Shown here: piece after piece, positions 36,365-44,881 of the stretch
How the letters are laid out: every line of letters begins with the position of its first letter
Position numbering within the stretch: the first letter of the stretch is position 1
Source: an uncultured Prevotellaceae bacterium
GTDB taxonomy: Bacteria > Bacteroidota > Bacteroidia > Bacteroidales > Muribaculaceae
NCBI GenBank assembly: GCA_900318335.1
Contig: ONKF01000018.1
Location: forward strand, 1-53,472
Length of the DNA: 53,472 nucleotides
Reading direction: 5' to 3'
Position numbers and translations under genes: made by a program
Notes under the pieces: generated by a model
Databases searched by the model: none
Told to the model about the DNA's origin: nothing
Seen by the model: only the letters and a program-made list of their open reading frames with translations

Positions 36365-38017
36365 ATGAAACGATTTTGGAAATATGTAATAATACTTACC
36401 ATGGTGCTGATGAGTGGCCTACTAACGTTCGGCCAGGTCAGCGCACCGACCGTAACTCAAGGCAAGATAGCTGAAGGCAACAATGATTTTGCTTGCAACC
36501 TGTTCCGCACCATCTACGAGCAGAAAAAGGGTAGCACCATCGTGTCGCCCATCAGCGTGGGCTATTTGCTAGGCATGCTTAACGAGGGTGCTGATGGCGA
36601 GACTCGCCGGCAGATTACCGATGTACTTAGACTGGGCGGCTCGGTGCAGGAGATCAACAAGTATTTCAAGAAGATGATGGATGATGCCCAATCTATTGAC
36701 CCAAGCGTGACATTAAAAAACGCTAACTGCATCTACTTCAAATTGGGAAAGAGCATCAACCCGAAGTACAAAGCTGACATGCAAAACTATTATGACGCCA
36801 ATGTTGAAGCGATTAACTTCAACTCAAGCAACATTGTGAACAAAATCAACAATTGGAGCAAGACCCATACCGACGGCTTGATACCAGAACTTGTAACCAA
36901 AGGCGAACTTAACCCCCGCGCCGTAATGTATCTGTTGAACGCCGTCTATTTCAAGGCTTCATGGACCGATCAATTTGACCCCTGGAGCACTCGAGACATG
37001 GACTTTATTACGCATGACGGCAAAACCGTTAAGCTACCGATGATGAATCGTGAAGGTATGGCCGCCTACGGCAAGAACGACCTGTGCAAAATGCTGTGCC
37101 TGCCCTACGGCAACAAAGCCTACAGCATGGTTGTGCTGCTCCCCAACGAGGGTAAGACGACCGACGATATCATCCGTAATCTCTCGGCACAAAAACTGAA
37201 GGAGTGGCAGTCACAAATGTGGACAGAGGACGTCGATATCCTGATACCTCGCTTCACTACTGAAAGCGAGACACATCTTGAGGCTATTCTCTCGTCGATG
37301 GGTATGCCACGTGCATTCGGAGGTAACGCTGAGTTCCCCAACATGCTCAAGGGCCATCATGACGACCTGTATGTGTCAATGATGAAGCAGAAGGCTAAAA
37401 TCGAGGTCAACGAAGAGGGAACCAAAGCCGCTGCAGTAACGGTAGCTGAAGAGGTATCAATAGGAATAGTAGAGCACTTTTATAAGTACTTCTACGCTAC
37501 GCGGCCATTTGTATATTACATCATGGAAAAAAGCACTGGCGCCATCTTCTTTATGGGAACCTATTGTTTTGACGATACTGGTGAAACGGTGACCATAAAA
37601 GAACCACTTGAGGAGCCTGAACCAACATTTGGTAGATATGATCTTGTAGTTGAAAAACCTAAGCGAAATGAAAATGATATCTTCAAGTCAGTAGAGCAGA
37701 TGCCTCTATTTCTCGGTGGTGAGGCTGCATTGATAAAGTATATCGACAGTCACATTCAGTATCCTCCCGAAGCTGTCAAAAATAATATTCAGGGACGTGT
37801 GGTTGTTCAGTTTGTTGTTGACAAGACTGGTGAAATTGGCGAAGTAAAGGTCGTCCGCTCGGTGGACAAGGACCTTGACGAGGAGGCCGTTCGCATTGTT
37901 AAGACGCTACCCAAATTCATTCCAGGTCGCCAGAATGGTCAAGCCGTTGCCGTGTGGTATACCCTACCCGTCACGTTCAAATCACCTCGAAAAGGCAATA
38001 AAGGATTGAACAATTAA
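36365..38017 (+). CDS. Secreted serpin fused to a TonB C-terminal domain
   Basis: 550 residues from ATG at 36365 (a TTG at 36356 also reads in frame). Signal peptide 1-23 (VIILTMVLMSGLLTFG, then Q); no lipobox. Residues about 35-405 are a full serpin: GSTIVSPISVGYLLGMLNEGA, the MYLLNAVYFKASWTDQFD breach region, and the hinge NEEGTKAAAVTV (350-360) followed by RPFVYYIMEKSTGAIFFMG. The small-residue hinge fits an inhibitory serpin; counting from G352 as P15 puts P1 near I366, though the loop is about four residues longer than in alpha-1-antitrypsin. Residues about 443-540 are a TonB C-terminal (energy-transducer) domain (FLGGEAALIKYIDSHIQYP, GRVVVQFVVDKTGEIGEVKV, FIPGRQNGQAVAVWYTLPVTF). No TonB-type membrane anchor and no ExbB/D are near. 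Confidence 0.92.
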   Translation: MKRFWKYVIILTMVLMSGLLTFGQVSAPTVTQGKIAEGNNDFACNLFRTIYEQKKGSTIVSPISVGYLLGMLNEGADGETRRQITDVLRLGGSVQEINKYFKKMMDDAQSIDPSVTLKNANCIYFKLGKSINPKYKADMQNYYDANVEAINFNSSNIVNKINNWSKTHTDGLIPELVTKGELNPRAVMYLLNAVYFKASWTDQFDPWSTRDMDFITHDGKTVKLPMMNREGMAAYGKNDLCKMLCLPYGNKAYSMVVLLPNEGKTTDDIIRNLSAQKLKEWQSQMWTEDVDILIPRFTTESETHLEAILSSMGMPRAFGGNAEFPNMLKGHHDDLYVSMMKQKAKIEVNEEGTKAAAVTVAEEVSIGIVEHFYKYFYATRPFVYYIMEKSTGAIFFMGTYCFDDTGETVTIKEPLEEPEPTFGRYDLVVEKPKRNENDIFKSVEQMPLFLGGEAALIKYIDSHIQYPPEAVKNNIQGRVVVQFVVDKTGEIGEVKVVRSVDKDLDEEAVRIVKTLPKFIPGRQNGQAVAVWYTLPVTFKSPRKGNKGLNN

Positions 38018-38079
38018 ACCGATGGTAAACACATCAAAGAAATCGTTTTGATGTAACGCATTTCAATAGGTTCAGTTTC

Positions 38080-38096
38080 ATTTTAGGGCCTAAAAT
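38080..38096. repeat. 17-bp perfect palindrome upstream of the serpin terminator
   Basis: Arms ATTTTAGG and CCTAAAAT around a single G. The word TAACGCAT occurs on both sides (38054 and 38096). Could be an operator or a secondary hairpin. Confidence 0.5.
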
Positions 38097-38103
38097 AACG
38101 CAT

Positions 38104-38136
38104 GAAGCCCGCTGGAATTCAGCGGGTTTTGTTTTT
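38104..38136 (+). terminator. Rho-independent terminator of the serpin gene
   Basis: CCCGCTG / CAGCGGG stem around GAATT (38108-38126) followed by TTTTGTTTTT. Confidence 0.9.
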
Positions 38137-38356
38137 CTGTGCGCCTGATTGAAGTTGAACCGTATAGGGGTAATTCATGTTTTGGGCATTGTGGGAGCGG
38201 CATTATTTTTGCTGGACATCATCTCTTTTATACCCAAATCGGTTGGCAGAAGATGAGAAGCTGACTATGCGTATGGCCACATTAACCCACATCGATGTAG
38301 TGCCTCATTCCCTCATCCGCTTTGATAACGGAGAATTGGGTTGTGGTAGCCTGTGC

Positions 38357-38545
38357 TTAGTCGTCGACGATGGTGCGGGTGACGATGGGGTTACTGTCAG
38401 CGTCGAGTAGCGGGGTCAATCCTCCGGCATACCCCTCGTGCACAAAAAGGTAGTTTACACCTGTAACCGTGTCCACAATAATCCTGGATTCCTTGAGAAT
38501 TCCCTCTGACTCTCGCCAAACAAATCTTTTCGGTGACTTGCCCAT
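38357..38545 (-). CDS. DUF6440 family small protein
   Basis: 62 residues, full length for the family. TGVNYLFVHEGYAGGLTPLL and the start KRFVW match DUF6440, a family of small proteins found in Firmicutes and Bacteroidota with no known function. No signal peptide or membrane segment. It is alone on the minus strand, divergent from the DUF169 gene 100 bases away. Confidence 0.85.
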   Translation of the reverse strand: MGKSPKRFVWRESEGILKESRIIVDTVTGVNYLFVHEGYAGGLTPLLDADSNPIVTRTIVDD

Positions 38546-38603
38546 ATTGATTGATCATTTAATTATTGGCTACAAAAATACATCAAATTATTTGATTTCT
38601 TGG

Positions 38604-38611
38604 TATCTTTG
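38604..38611 (+). promoter_or_regulatory. Putative DUF169 gene promoter -7 element
   Basis: TATCTTTG (TAnnTTTG), 33 bases before the ATG at 38645. TTTG at 38591 is too close for -33; the true upstream element is unclear. Confidence 0.55.
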
Positions 38612-38644
38612 CCATTGATAATTATATAAAAAACAGGATGAGAT

Positions 38645-39349
38645 ATGGAATTGAGGGAATTTATTCAGAGTTATCGTGAAGCGTTCGGAGAAGGCGCACA
38701 GTTGCCTTTGTTGTTTGGATACAGTGACACTCCGGTGGCCGATACCGCTAAGATTGGCGGATGCTTCTTCAAGGGGCTGCAGGCGGCACGTGAGGGCACG
38801 CCAGTGGCTCTTAGTGCCGAGGTGATAGGCTGTGGTGGCGGCAAATTGTACACGGGCTTCAGCGATATGCCTGAACGGGTGCCTAACTTCGTCTCATTGA
38901 CCGAGAAATACAAGCAAACGCCCGAGATGGTCGCCGATTACGTCAAGAGTCTGGAAATGCCACGTGCCACCAAGCCTTACCTGAACTTCGTGAGAATCGA
39001 TAAGGCGGATTCCTTTGAGGGCTATGAGGGGGTGATGTTCTATGCCACGCCCGATGTGCTGTCGGGCCTGTGCGGTTGGGCCTTCTATGACACCAATGAG
39101 CCCGATGCCGTGGCCGCCCAGTTCGGATCGGGCTGCAGCACTGTGGTGTCGATGACTGTTGTCGAGAACGCCCGCCGGGGGCATCGTTGCTTCCTCGGCC
39201 TGTTTGACCCGTCGGTGAGGCCGTGGGTAGGCAAGGATGAACTGAGTTTCACCGTACCCATGAGCCGATTCACGGTCATGATGGACACGATGAGGGAGTG
39301 CTTCCTGTTCGGGTCACACGCGTGGGAACGGATAAAAGCCCGTTTGTAA
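38645..39349 (+). CDS. DUF169 family protein
   Basis: 234 residues, no signal peptide. Recognised as DUF169 by AEVIGCGGGKLYTGFSDMP, the VMFYATPDVLSGLCGWAFYD stretch and GSGCSTVVSM with a conserved cysteine. DUF169 proteins occur widely in anaerobes; function unknown. It ends 1 base from the convergent universal-stress gene with no terminator between them, so the two transcripts must overlap at their 3' ends. Confidence 0.85.
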   Translation: MELREFIQSYREAFGEGAQLPLLFGYSDTPVADTAKIGGCFFKGLQAAREGTPVALSAEVIGCGGGKLYTGFSDMPERVPNFVSLTEKYKQTPEMVADYVKSLEMPRATKPYLNFVRIDKADSFEGYEGVMFYATPDVLSGLCGWAFYDTNEPDAVAAQFGSGCSTVVSMTVVENARRGHRCFLGLFDPSVRPWVGKDELSFTVPMSRFTVMMDTMRECFLFGSHAWERIKARL

Positions 39350-39350
39350 A

Positions 39351-40454
39351 TTACACGGGAACTACCAGCATGGGCGTGTCGGTCTGGAAGAGGACGCGAT
39401 GGGCGATGCTGGGATTGAACAAGCGCGAGAAGATGCTGGACTTCTTGTTGGGGACAGCGATGAGCTGCACGTTCTCGTCCTTGGCAAACTGTGCAAAGCT
39501 GTCCATGAAGGTCTTGGCAGCGATGCGCTTGGTCTTGAAGGTGCATTCGGGATAGTGCTCACGGCAATACTGCACGAGCTGCTGCAACGACTGGTCCACC
39601 AGTCGACGGTCCTTCTTATCCACCACAGGGATGATGGTGACCTCCACGCCACGCATGTTGAACAAGCGCGCAAAGCGGTCAAACGAAATCAAGTCCTGCT
39701 GAATGAGGTTGGAGAAAAACGCCACATGGGTGATATCGGTCAAGCCCACGTCTGGCATGCCGATAGGCACCGTAAATATGGGAAATTTGCAGGCATCCAT
39801 CACCTCACCCGCCACACTGCCGATGAGGTTTTGACGGCGACGGTTGGTGCCACTGGTGCCCATCACGATGAGCGAGACGTCATACTTCTGGGCATAGTGC
39901 AGAATCTGCTCCTCGGGGATGCCTTCGGTCACCTTGGTCTCAATCTTCACCTTGGGCAACTCACCGGCTGCGATTTTGTCCATGAGCATTTTCTTGAACT
40001 CATCCATCTGCTCACGGGCATTCTTCTTGATAGCCTTGAAGTTGTCCTCGGGGCTCTCATAGCGGTCGCTGCCAAAGGGCAACGACATCGTGTGGCGCTC
40101 ATTAATGTAACTGTGCAGCAACAGGACCTTGCCACGGCTGCGGCGGGCATATTCCATACCCAACCTGACCGACTTGAGCGAATACTTGCCGAAGTCCACC
40201 GGCAGCAAGACGCAGCACTTGTCGCTGGTGGTGCTCTCGGGCGACTCAATGATCTGGAGAGCCTGCGGCAGGTCACGCTCACGGATGCGTACCCTCACAC
40301 CCGAGCCAAGCACCTTCTCGTCGAGGTTGACGTTGTGCAACTTCACCTCGATACCTTCTTCCTCAAGGGTATTTTTCAACTCCACCGCACGGTCAAACGT
40401 GTGGATGGCGACAGTGATCAGTCGATTGGGGTCATTGCTGTTCTTGTTATCCAT
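39351..40454 (-). CDS. Tandem universal stress protein with N-terminal DUF2007-like domain
   Basis: 367 residues. Residues 1-70 (TVAIHTFDRAVELKNTLEEEGIEVKLHNVNLDE) look like a DUF2007-type signalling module. Two Usp folds follow: about 80-235 (CCVLLPVDFGKYSLKSVRLGMEYARR with the nucleotide motif GTSGTNRRRQNLIGSVAGEVM) and about 245-367 (HVAFFSNLIQQDLISFDRFARLF ... VPNKKSSIFSRLFNPS). The first has the GTSG...G(S)VA pattern of ATP-binding Usp; the second is diverged. It lies 20 bases after a small DNA-binding protein gene in one transcript. Confidence 0.87.
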   Translation of the reverse strand: MDNKNSNDPNRLITVAIHTFDRAVELKNTLEEEGIEVKLHNVNLDEKVLGSGVRVRIRERDLPQALQIIESPESTTSDKCCVLLPVDFGKYSLKSVRLGMEYARRSRGKVLLLHSYINERHTMSLPFGSDRYESPEDNFKAIKKNAREQMDEFKKMLMDKIAAGELPKVKIETKVTEGIPEEQILHYAQKYDVSLIVMGTSGTNRRRQNLIGSVAGEVMDACKFPIFTVPIGMPDVGLTDITHVAFFSNLIQQDLISFDRFARLFNMRGVEVTIIPVVDKKDRRLVDQSLQQLVQYCREHYPECTFKTKRIAAKTFMDSFAQFAKDENVQLIAVPNKKSSIFSRLFNPSIAHRVLFQTDTPMLVVPV

Positions 40455-40474
40455 TGTAGTGGAGAGATTAAGTA

Positions 40475-40726
40475 TCAGGAATTCTGCTCGAGTATCTCGA
40501 TTGCCATGTCAAGAATCTGAGGGTCGTCAAGCACGACAAGTCCGCCATCAGGACCAGGCTCCAGATGGAAACCCATATTGGTCCCGAACTCATAATTTGA
40601 CCCGCCAAAATAGTTTCTCACCGACTGAACCGGCAGGTTGAGTTTGTCGGCGATATTGTGGATGGAGCCTTCGGGCAGACGATTCTTGATGCGTCTCAGC
40701 TCATTGAATGTTATAGTTCTCGACAT
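40475..40726 (-). CDS. Small DNA-binding-like protein preceding the Usp gene
   Basis: 83 residues. The first half has a helix-turn-helix look (TFNELRRIKNRLPEGSIHNIADKLNLPVQSVRNYFGG), suited to a transcription factor; the second half is acidic (EPGPDGGLVVLDDPQILDMAIEIL). A similar small protein occurs before universal-stress genes in other Bacteroidales, from memory. It may autoregulate the pair from the promoter at 40781. No family name is certain. Confidence 0.75.
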   Translation of the reverse strand: MSRTITFNELRRIKNRLPEGSIHNIADKLNLPVQSVRNYFGGSNYEFGTNMGFHLEPGPDGGLVVLDDPQILDMAIEILEQNS

Positions 40727-40780
40727 AGGCTATACTTGGTGTTTTATTGAGTAATAAATGCGGTATATCGGTAATTTCCA

Positions 40781-40810
40781 CAAAAATACGACATTTTACC
40801 CAAATCACAA
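40781..40810 (-). promoter_or_regulatory. Putative promoter of the HTH/Usp pair
   Basis: Minus strand: TTG at 40808-40810 and TATTTTTG at 40781-40788, 19 bases apart; leader about 50 bases. Confidence 0.65.
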
Positions 40811-40919
40811 AAAAATCTAAAGAAAAAGCGCCATCAAAACCATAAAAGCCAACAATTCACAATCCTAAGGGCCAATCACTGTTCCCGCATCGCCACCGCA
40901 CAAGTTATCGGGCGCATTC

Positions 40920-40951
40920 TTGTAAAGAATCCCGAAAAAGTATTACTTTTG
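40920..40951 (+). promoter_or_regulatory. Putative promoter of the MBOAT/SGNH pair
   Basis: TTG at 40920-40922 and TACTTTTG at 40944-40951 with 21 bases between, 46 bases before the ATG at 40997. Confidence 0.72.
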
Positions 40952-40996
40952 TGCTCGTGAAGTTAGTAATCAACGAGACAACACGTGTAAAGAGAG

Positions 40997-42442
40997 ATGC
41001 TTTTCAATTCGTTTGAATTCCTCGTTTTTTGTCCCATTGTGTTCCTGCTCTACTGGTTTGTGTTTCGCGGACACAAGTGGCAGAACCTGCTAATTGTCGC
41101 CGCCAGCTACGTCTTCTATGGCTGGTGGGACTGGCGCTTCCTGGGACTGATTGCCCTCACCTCGCTGCTCAGTTATGGCAGCGGGTTGCTGATTGAGCGG
41201 TATGAAGGCCATCGGGGAAAGCAACGGGCGGTCAGTGCGGCCAACATCGTCGTCAACCTCTTGATTCTGTTCATTTTCAAGTATTACAACTTCTTTGCCG
41301 ACAGCCTGAACACGCTGCTCCACTCGGCGTTTGGGTACGAGCTGGACTGGGTGACCATGAACATCATCCTGCCCGTGGGTATCAGTTTCTACACTTTCCA
41401 GGCGCTGAGCTACACGATTGACGTGTATCAACGCAGGCTGAGCGCCACCCATGATGTCGTGGAACTGTTTGCCTACATCAGTTTCTTTCCCCAGCTTGTG
41501 GCAGGCCCCATCGAGAGGGGCACCAATCTGCTACCCCAATTCCAGCGTGAGCGCCGGTTTGATTATGGCCAGGCTGTGGACGGTATGCGCCAGATACTGT
41601 GGGGCCTGTTGAAGAAACTCGTCATCGCCGACAACTGCGCCCTGCTGGTGGACGAGAAATGGAATTACTATCACAACATGCCAGGATTGTCGTTGCTGTT
41701 GCTGGGCGTGCTGTTCACCCTGCAGATATACTGCGACTTCTCGGGCTACTCCGACATTGCCATCGGCTGTGCGAGACTGTTCGGGTTCAATCTGATGAGG
41801 AATTTCAATTTTCCCTATTTCTCGAGGAGCATCCCCGAATTCTGGCGCCGGTGGCACATCTCGCTCACCACGTGGTTCCGTGACTACATCTACTTCCCGC
41901 TGGGCGGCAGCCGCCATGGGAAGGCCAAGACCATCCGTAACGCTTATATCGTATGGGCCCTGAGCGGATTGTGGCACGGGGCGAACTGGACTTTTGTCTG
42001 CTGGGGCATCTACCACGCCACGCTATTGGCCATCTACAACCTATTGGGCATCAACACCAAGTACAGCCATGCTGTGGCCTACGGCCGCCTGCTGCCCAGC
42101 ATCAAGGAAGTGTTGCAGATCTCGCTGACATTCCTGCTCGCGGTCATGGGTTGGATCATCTTCCGCTGCGAGTCGATGGAGCAGGCCGTGGGGTTCTTCA
42201 AGGCCATGGTGGTCAACGATTTCTACAACAGCTCGGTAGTGACTGGAGGAACCTACTTGTTGTTTGGCTTTGTCATGCTGGCTGTCGAATGGCTGCAACG
42301 CGAGAAACAACACGCCTTGCAATTTGCCGACATCAAGCCATTCTGCTACCGTCCTGTGCGATGGTGTGTTTATTACGTGATCATCATGATAATGTTCATC
42401 TATTCAGGAACAGGCCAAACGTTTATCTATTTCCAATTCTGA
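40997..42442 (+). CDS. MBOAT-family membrane O-acyltransferase (AlgI/DltB-like)
   Basis: 481 residues with about 11 membrane segments. AlgI/DltB landmarks: FPQLVAGPIERG (about 164-174), CDFSGYSDIAIGCARLFGF, the substrate-tunnel block EFWRRWHISLTTWFRDYIY with H287, and the catalytic H327 in LSGLWHGANW. MBOAT proteins of this branch move acetyl groups across the inner membrane to an extracellular polymer, with an SGNH-fold partner that completes transfer; that partner is the next gene, 5 bases on. The acceptor (capsule, exopolysaccharide or peptidoglycan) is not known. Confidence 0.92.
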   Translation: MLFNSFEFLVFCPIVFLLYWFVFRGHKWQNLLIVAASYVFYGWWDWRFLGLIALTSLLSYGSGLLIERYEGHRGKQRAVSAANIVVNLLILFIFKYYNFFADSLNTLLHSAFGYELDWVTMNIILPVGISFYTFQALSYTIDVYQRRLSATHDVVELFAYISFFPQLVAGPIERGTNLLPQFQRERRFDYGQAVDGMRQILWGLLKKLVIADNCALLVDEKWNYYHNMPGLSLLLLGVLFTLQIYCDFSGYSDIAIGCARLFGFNLMRNFNFPYFSRSIPEFWRRWHISLTTWFRDYIYFPLGGSRHGKAKTIRNAYIVWALSGLWHGANWTFVCWGIYHATLLAIYNLLGINTKYSHAVAYGRLLPSIKEVLQISLTFLLAVMGWIIFRCESMEQAVGFFKAMVVNDFYNSSVVTGGTYLLFGFVMLAVEWLQREKQHALQFADIKPFCYRPVRWCVYYVIIMIMFIYSGTGQTFIYFQF

Positions 42443-42447
42443 ACCGC

Positions 42448-43392
42448 ATGAAGAGATTCATCAAATACTGTTTGCTCTTTACATTGCCAGCCTATCTGCT
42501 GCTGACAGTGGTGGATTACAGGTTCAGCCAGATGGCCAAGCACTCAAGCGATTACTCAATCGAGGCCTGGTATGACATCATGAATGGAGTTATCGATGCC
42601 GATGTGGTGGTCATGGGTAGTTCCCGGGCCTGGGAACACGTCAATCCGCTGATTCTTGACAGTGTCCTGGAGGTGAACAGCTACAACCTGGGCATCGACG
42701 GACGCTCATTTGACAGCCAGATCCTGAAGTACCACCTGTACCGAGAGCGCAACACCAAGCCGCAACTGATTATCCAGAACGTAGATATCTTTTCACTCAT
42801 CCACAGGGTGGGCATCAAGAAGATTCAGTTTTTCCCCTATTTCTGGGACAAGCCTATCAGGGATACATTTTTCCCGGTCGAGCCCTTCACCGTTTGGGAA
42901 AAATACCTGCCGATGTACCGGTTTCTCCATGTCAACGCAAGAAGCGACATGCCAGGGCTGAGCGTTTTCCTGCCTGACGGCACCAAGACGTTGACCAAGG
43001 GGTATAAAGGTGAGGAACTATCGTGGAATGGCCGTGCCCTATCGGCCGTGGATTCCATCCCGTTTCTCGTGAATGACACCACGGCACGGATGTTTAAAGA
43101 TTACCTGGCCGAGGTCAAAGCCGACGGGATTAAGATGGTGTTTGTTTTTTCCCCGTTATACATCGAAGCCACCAAGAAGATATCGGGCATGAAAGATGTC
43201 TATGCCTATTTTCAAAAGATAGCCAGCGAATATGATATCCCGATTCTCGATTATACCTACATGGGCCTGTGCAATGACACGACCTACTTCTATAACGGGA
43301 TGCACTTGAACAAGAGAGGGTCTGACATATTCTCAGACAGCCTGGCCTGTGACATCAAGAGATTAGGAGTCTTGAAAGAAAAGAAAAAATGA
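42448..43392 (+). CDS. SGNH/DltD-like partner of the MBOAT acyltransferase
   Basis: 314 residues from ATG at 42448, 5 bases after the MBOAT stop; a longer frame runs through the MBOAT gene and is not used. One N-terminal membrane anchor (7-24, YCLLFTLPAYLLLTVVDY), then an extracytoplasmic SGNH-like domain: VVVMGSSRAWEHVNP (S58 as likely nucleophile), an IQNVDIFS block and the C-terminal YNGMHLNKRGSD with H286. The usual Asp three residues before the His is Asn here (NGMH). Similar to AlgJ/AlgX and DltD partners of MBOAT proteins. Confidence 0.85.
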   Translation: MKRFIKYCLLFTLPAYLLLTVVDYRFSQMAKHSSDYSIEAWYDIMNGVIDADVVVMGSSRAWEHVNPLILDSVLEVNSYNLGIDGRSFDSQILKYHLYRERNTKPQLIIQNVDIFSLIHRVGIKKIQFFPYFWDKPIRDTFFPVEPFTVWEKYLPMYRFLHVNARSDMPGLSVFLPDGTKTLTKGYKGEELSWNGRALSAVDSIPFLVNDTTARMFKDYLAEVKADGIKMVFVFSPLYIEATKKISGMKDVYAYFQKIASEYDIPILDYTYMGLCNDTTYFYNGMHLNKRGSDIFSDSLACDIKRLGVLKEKKK

Positions 43393-43402
43393 GGCGATGA
43401 GG

Positions 43403-44065
43403 TCACATCGTCTGGACCAGCGCTGCGACAAGAAGTCCAACGGCTGTCACGGCAAATGCCGATGCCATCACCACCGCATCACTGCGGGTATAATGGCCCT
43501 CGGGCAGGCGCCAGCGATACTGAATCCAACACATCAACCTCCACACGAGCCAACCCGCCAAAACGCCCACGATGATACCACCCAGAATATCGCCAGGATA
43601 ATGCACACCCAGATACATGCGGCTGTAGCATTGCGCGAGCCCCCATCCATATAATGCTATCACAACCAGACGGTGGCGCATGATGAAAGAGACGAGCGTG
43701 GCGATGGCAAAGAAATTGGCAGCATGGCTCGACACGAAGCCATACATACCTCCCCGGTAACCGTTGACGATGTGGACAGCATTCTCCAGTGATGGGTCAT
43801 GGGTGGGACGCAGACGCTCAACCAGATGCTTGATAAGTCCCGATGACACCTGGTCGGCAAGCAGGACTGCCAGTGCGACCATCGCCAGCACGAGCAAGGC
43901 ATGTCGGCGGTTCTTGTGTACCAGTATCCATAACAGCGACAGCACCAGCAATGCCGACGACCACTTGGCCGAAACCATCCACCACAACGCGTCCTGGAAT
44001 GAGCTGTACATCCCGTTGACGGCAAGCAGAGCCTCGGCATCTATGTCCATCAGATAATCAATCAT
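43403..44065 (-). CDS. PAP2-family membrane phosphatase
   Basis: 220 residues with five to six membrane segments. All three PAP2 motifs are seen: KX6RP (K79...R86P87), SSH at 112-114 (a variant of PSGH), and SRX5HX3D (R149, H155, D159). Likely dephosphorylates undecaprenyl pyrophosphate or a related lipid phosphate at the periplasmic face. It converges on the SGNH gene (10 bases between stops) and lies just after the end of the bat operon, 45 bases from batE. Confidence 0.92.
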   Translation of the reverse strand: MIDYLMDIDAEALLAVNGMYSSFQDALWWMVSAKWSSALLVLSLLWILVHKNRRHALLVLAMVALAVLLADQVSSGLIKHLVERLRPTHDPSLENAVHIVNGYRGGMYGFVSSHAANFFAIATLVSFIMRHRLVVIALYGWGLAQCYSRMYLGVHYPGDILGGIIVGVLAGWLVWRLMCWIQYRWRLPEGHYTRSDAVVMASAFAVTAVGLLVAALVQTM

Positions 44066-44110
44066 CTGTAATCTTTTTTAGAGGAATAACATGGCGAATA
44101 CCAACATGAA

Positions 44111-44881
44111 CTAAATCACTTCCACATCCTTTGCCCTGAGCCAAGCCTTGTGGCCGCCCGCCGTGGAAACTTGCAGCCACTTACCGCTCGACTTGTCGGC
44201 AATGGAATCGATAATCTCGACTCGTGTGCCCTGCTGGAGACTGAAGGCCTCTTCTTCCTTGTCACGGGGTTCGCGGGGCGCTGTGCTCAAGGTCACACGC
44301 TCGGGCATGACAATGGCACCGTTGCCGCTCGTCGCCTTGTGATAGACGTGGAAAGCAGCCAGATTGGCCAGAATCGTGGCCACAATCATGACCGCGCCAC
44401 CAAAGAAGCCTATTTTCCTCATCAGCACATTGTCCAGGAACAGATAGGCGGCAACACCAGCCAAAAGGAGGAGGAAAGTCACAATAGCTAAGATGGCCCA
44501 CGTGTTGCTGGACAGGCGGCTCACCGTCTGGTCCACCCAGTTGCTGAACCACGAGTCACCGGCATCATCGGGCAACTGCATCTTGCCACGCACAAACTCC
44601 AGGTTGAAGCGCGCGTCACTGTTCGACGGGTCAAGCAACAAGGCCCGCTCATAGTAGAGCACGGCATGCACGTTGTCCTTGAGGCGGTAGTAGGTGTCAC
44701 CGATGTTGCAATACAATGCCGACGACACACCCGTATGCCGGGCCTCCTGCAGGTAGAGTTTCAACGCCTCGTTATAGAGTTCCTGCTTATAGGCCTGGTT
44801 GGCACGGTCGATATTGACATTGTCTGCCAGCAACGGCAGTGCCAATACGGCTAATATGATGGTGATGATGACTTGTTTCAT
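44111..44881 (-). CDS. batE: BatE: TPR and SH3-like membrane protein of the aerotolerance operon
   Basis: 256 residues. Signal peptide 1-19, then TPR repeats (about 22-100, IDRANQAYKQELYNEALKLYLQ and YCNIGDTYYRLKDNVHAVLYYERALLLDPSN), two membrane segments (about 130-180) and a C-terminal bacterial SH3-like domain (VEIIDSIADKSSGKWLQVSTAGGHKAWLRAKDVE). Typical of BatE. Its ATG overlaps the batD stop (ATGA). The last gene of the operon. Confidence 0.88.
   Translation of the reverse strand: MKQVIITIILAVLALPLLADNVNIDRANQAYKQELYNEALKLYLQEARHTGVSSALYCNIGDTYYRLKDNVHAVLYYERALLLDPSNSDARFNLEFVRGKMQLPDDAGDSWFSNWVDQTVSRLSSNTWAILAIVTFLLLLAGVAAYLFLDNVLMRKIGFFGGAVMIVATILANLAAFHVYHKATSGNGAIVMPERVTLSTAPREPRDKEEEAFSLQQGTRVEIIDSIADKSSGKWLQVSTAGGHKAWLRAKDVEVI

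Larger units (their letters stand above)
38018..38356. other. 339-base intergenic region after the serpin gene
   Basis: Holds a dyad at 38032-38053 (CATCAAA/TTTGATG), a 17-bp palindrome at 38080-38096 and the serpin terminator (38104-38136). From 38137 on I see nothing; a plus-strand frame at 38177-38410 overlaps the real DUF6440 gene antisense and is rejected. Confidence 0.75.

Noticed and set aside
38177-38410. Plus-strand frame of 77 residues
   Set aside because: Overlaps the DUF6440 gene antisense; no homology, no promoter.
41953-42447. Long N-terminal extension of the SGNH protein
   Set aside because: It runs through the MBOAT gene in another frame; ATG at 42448 gives a normal membrane anchor.
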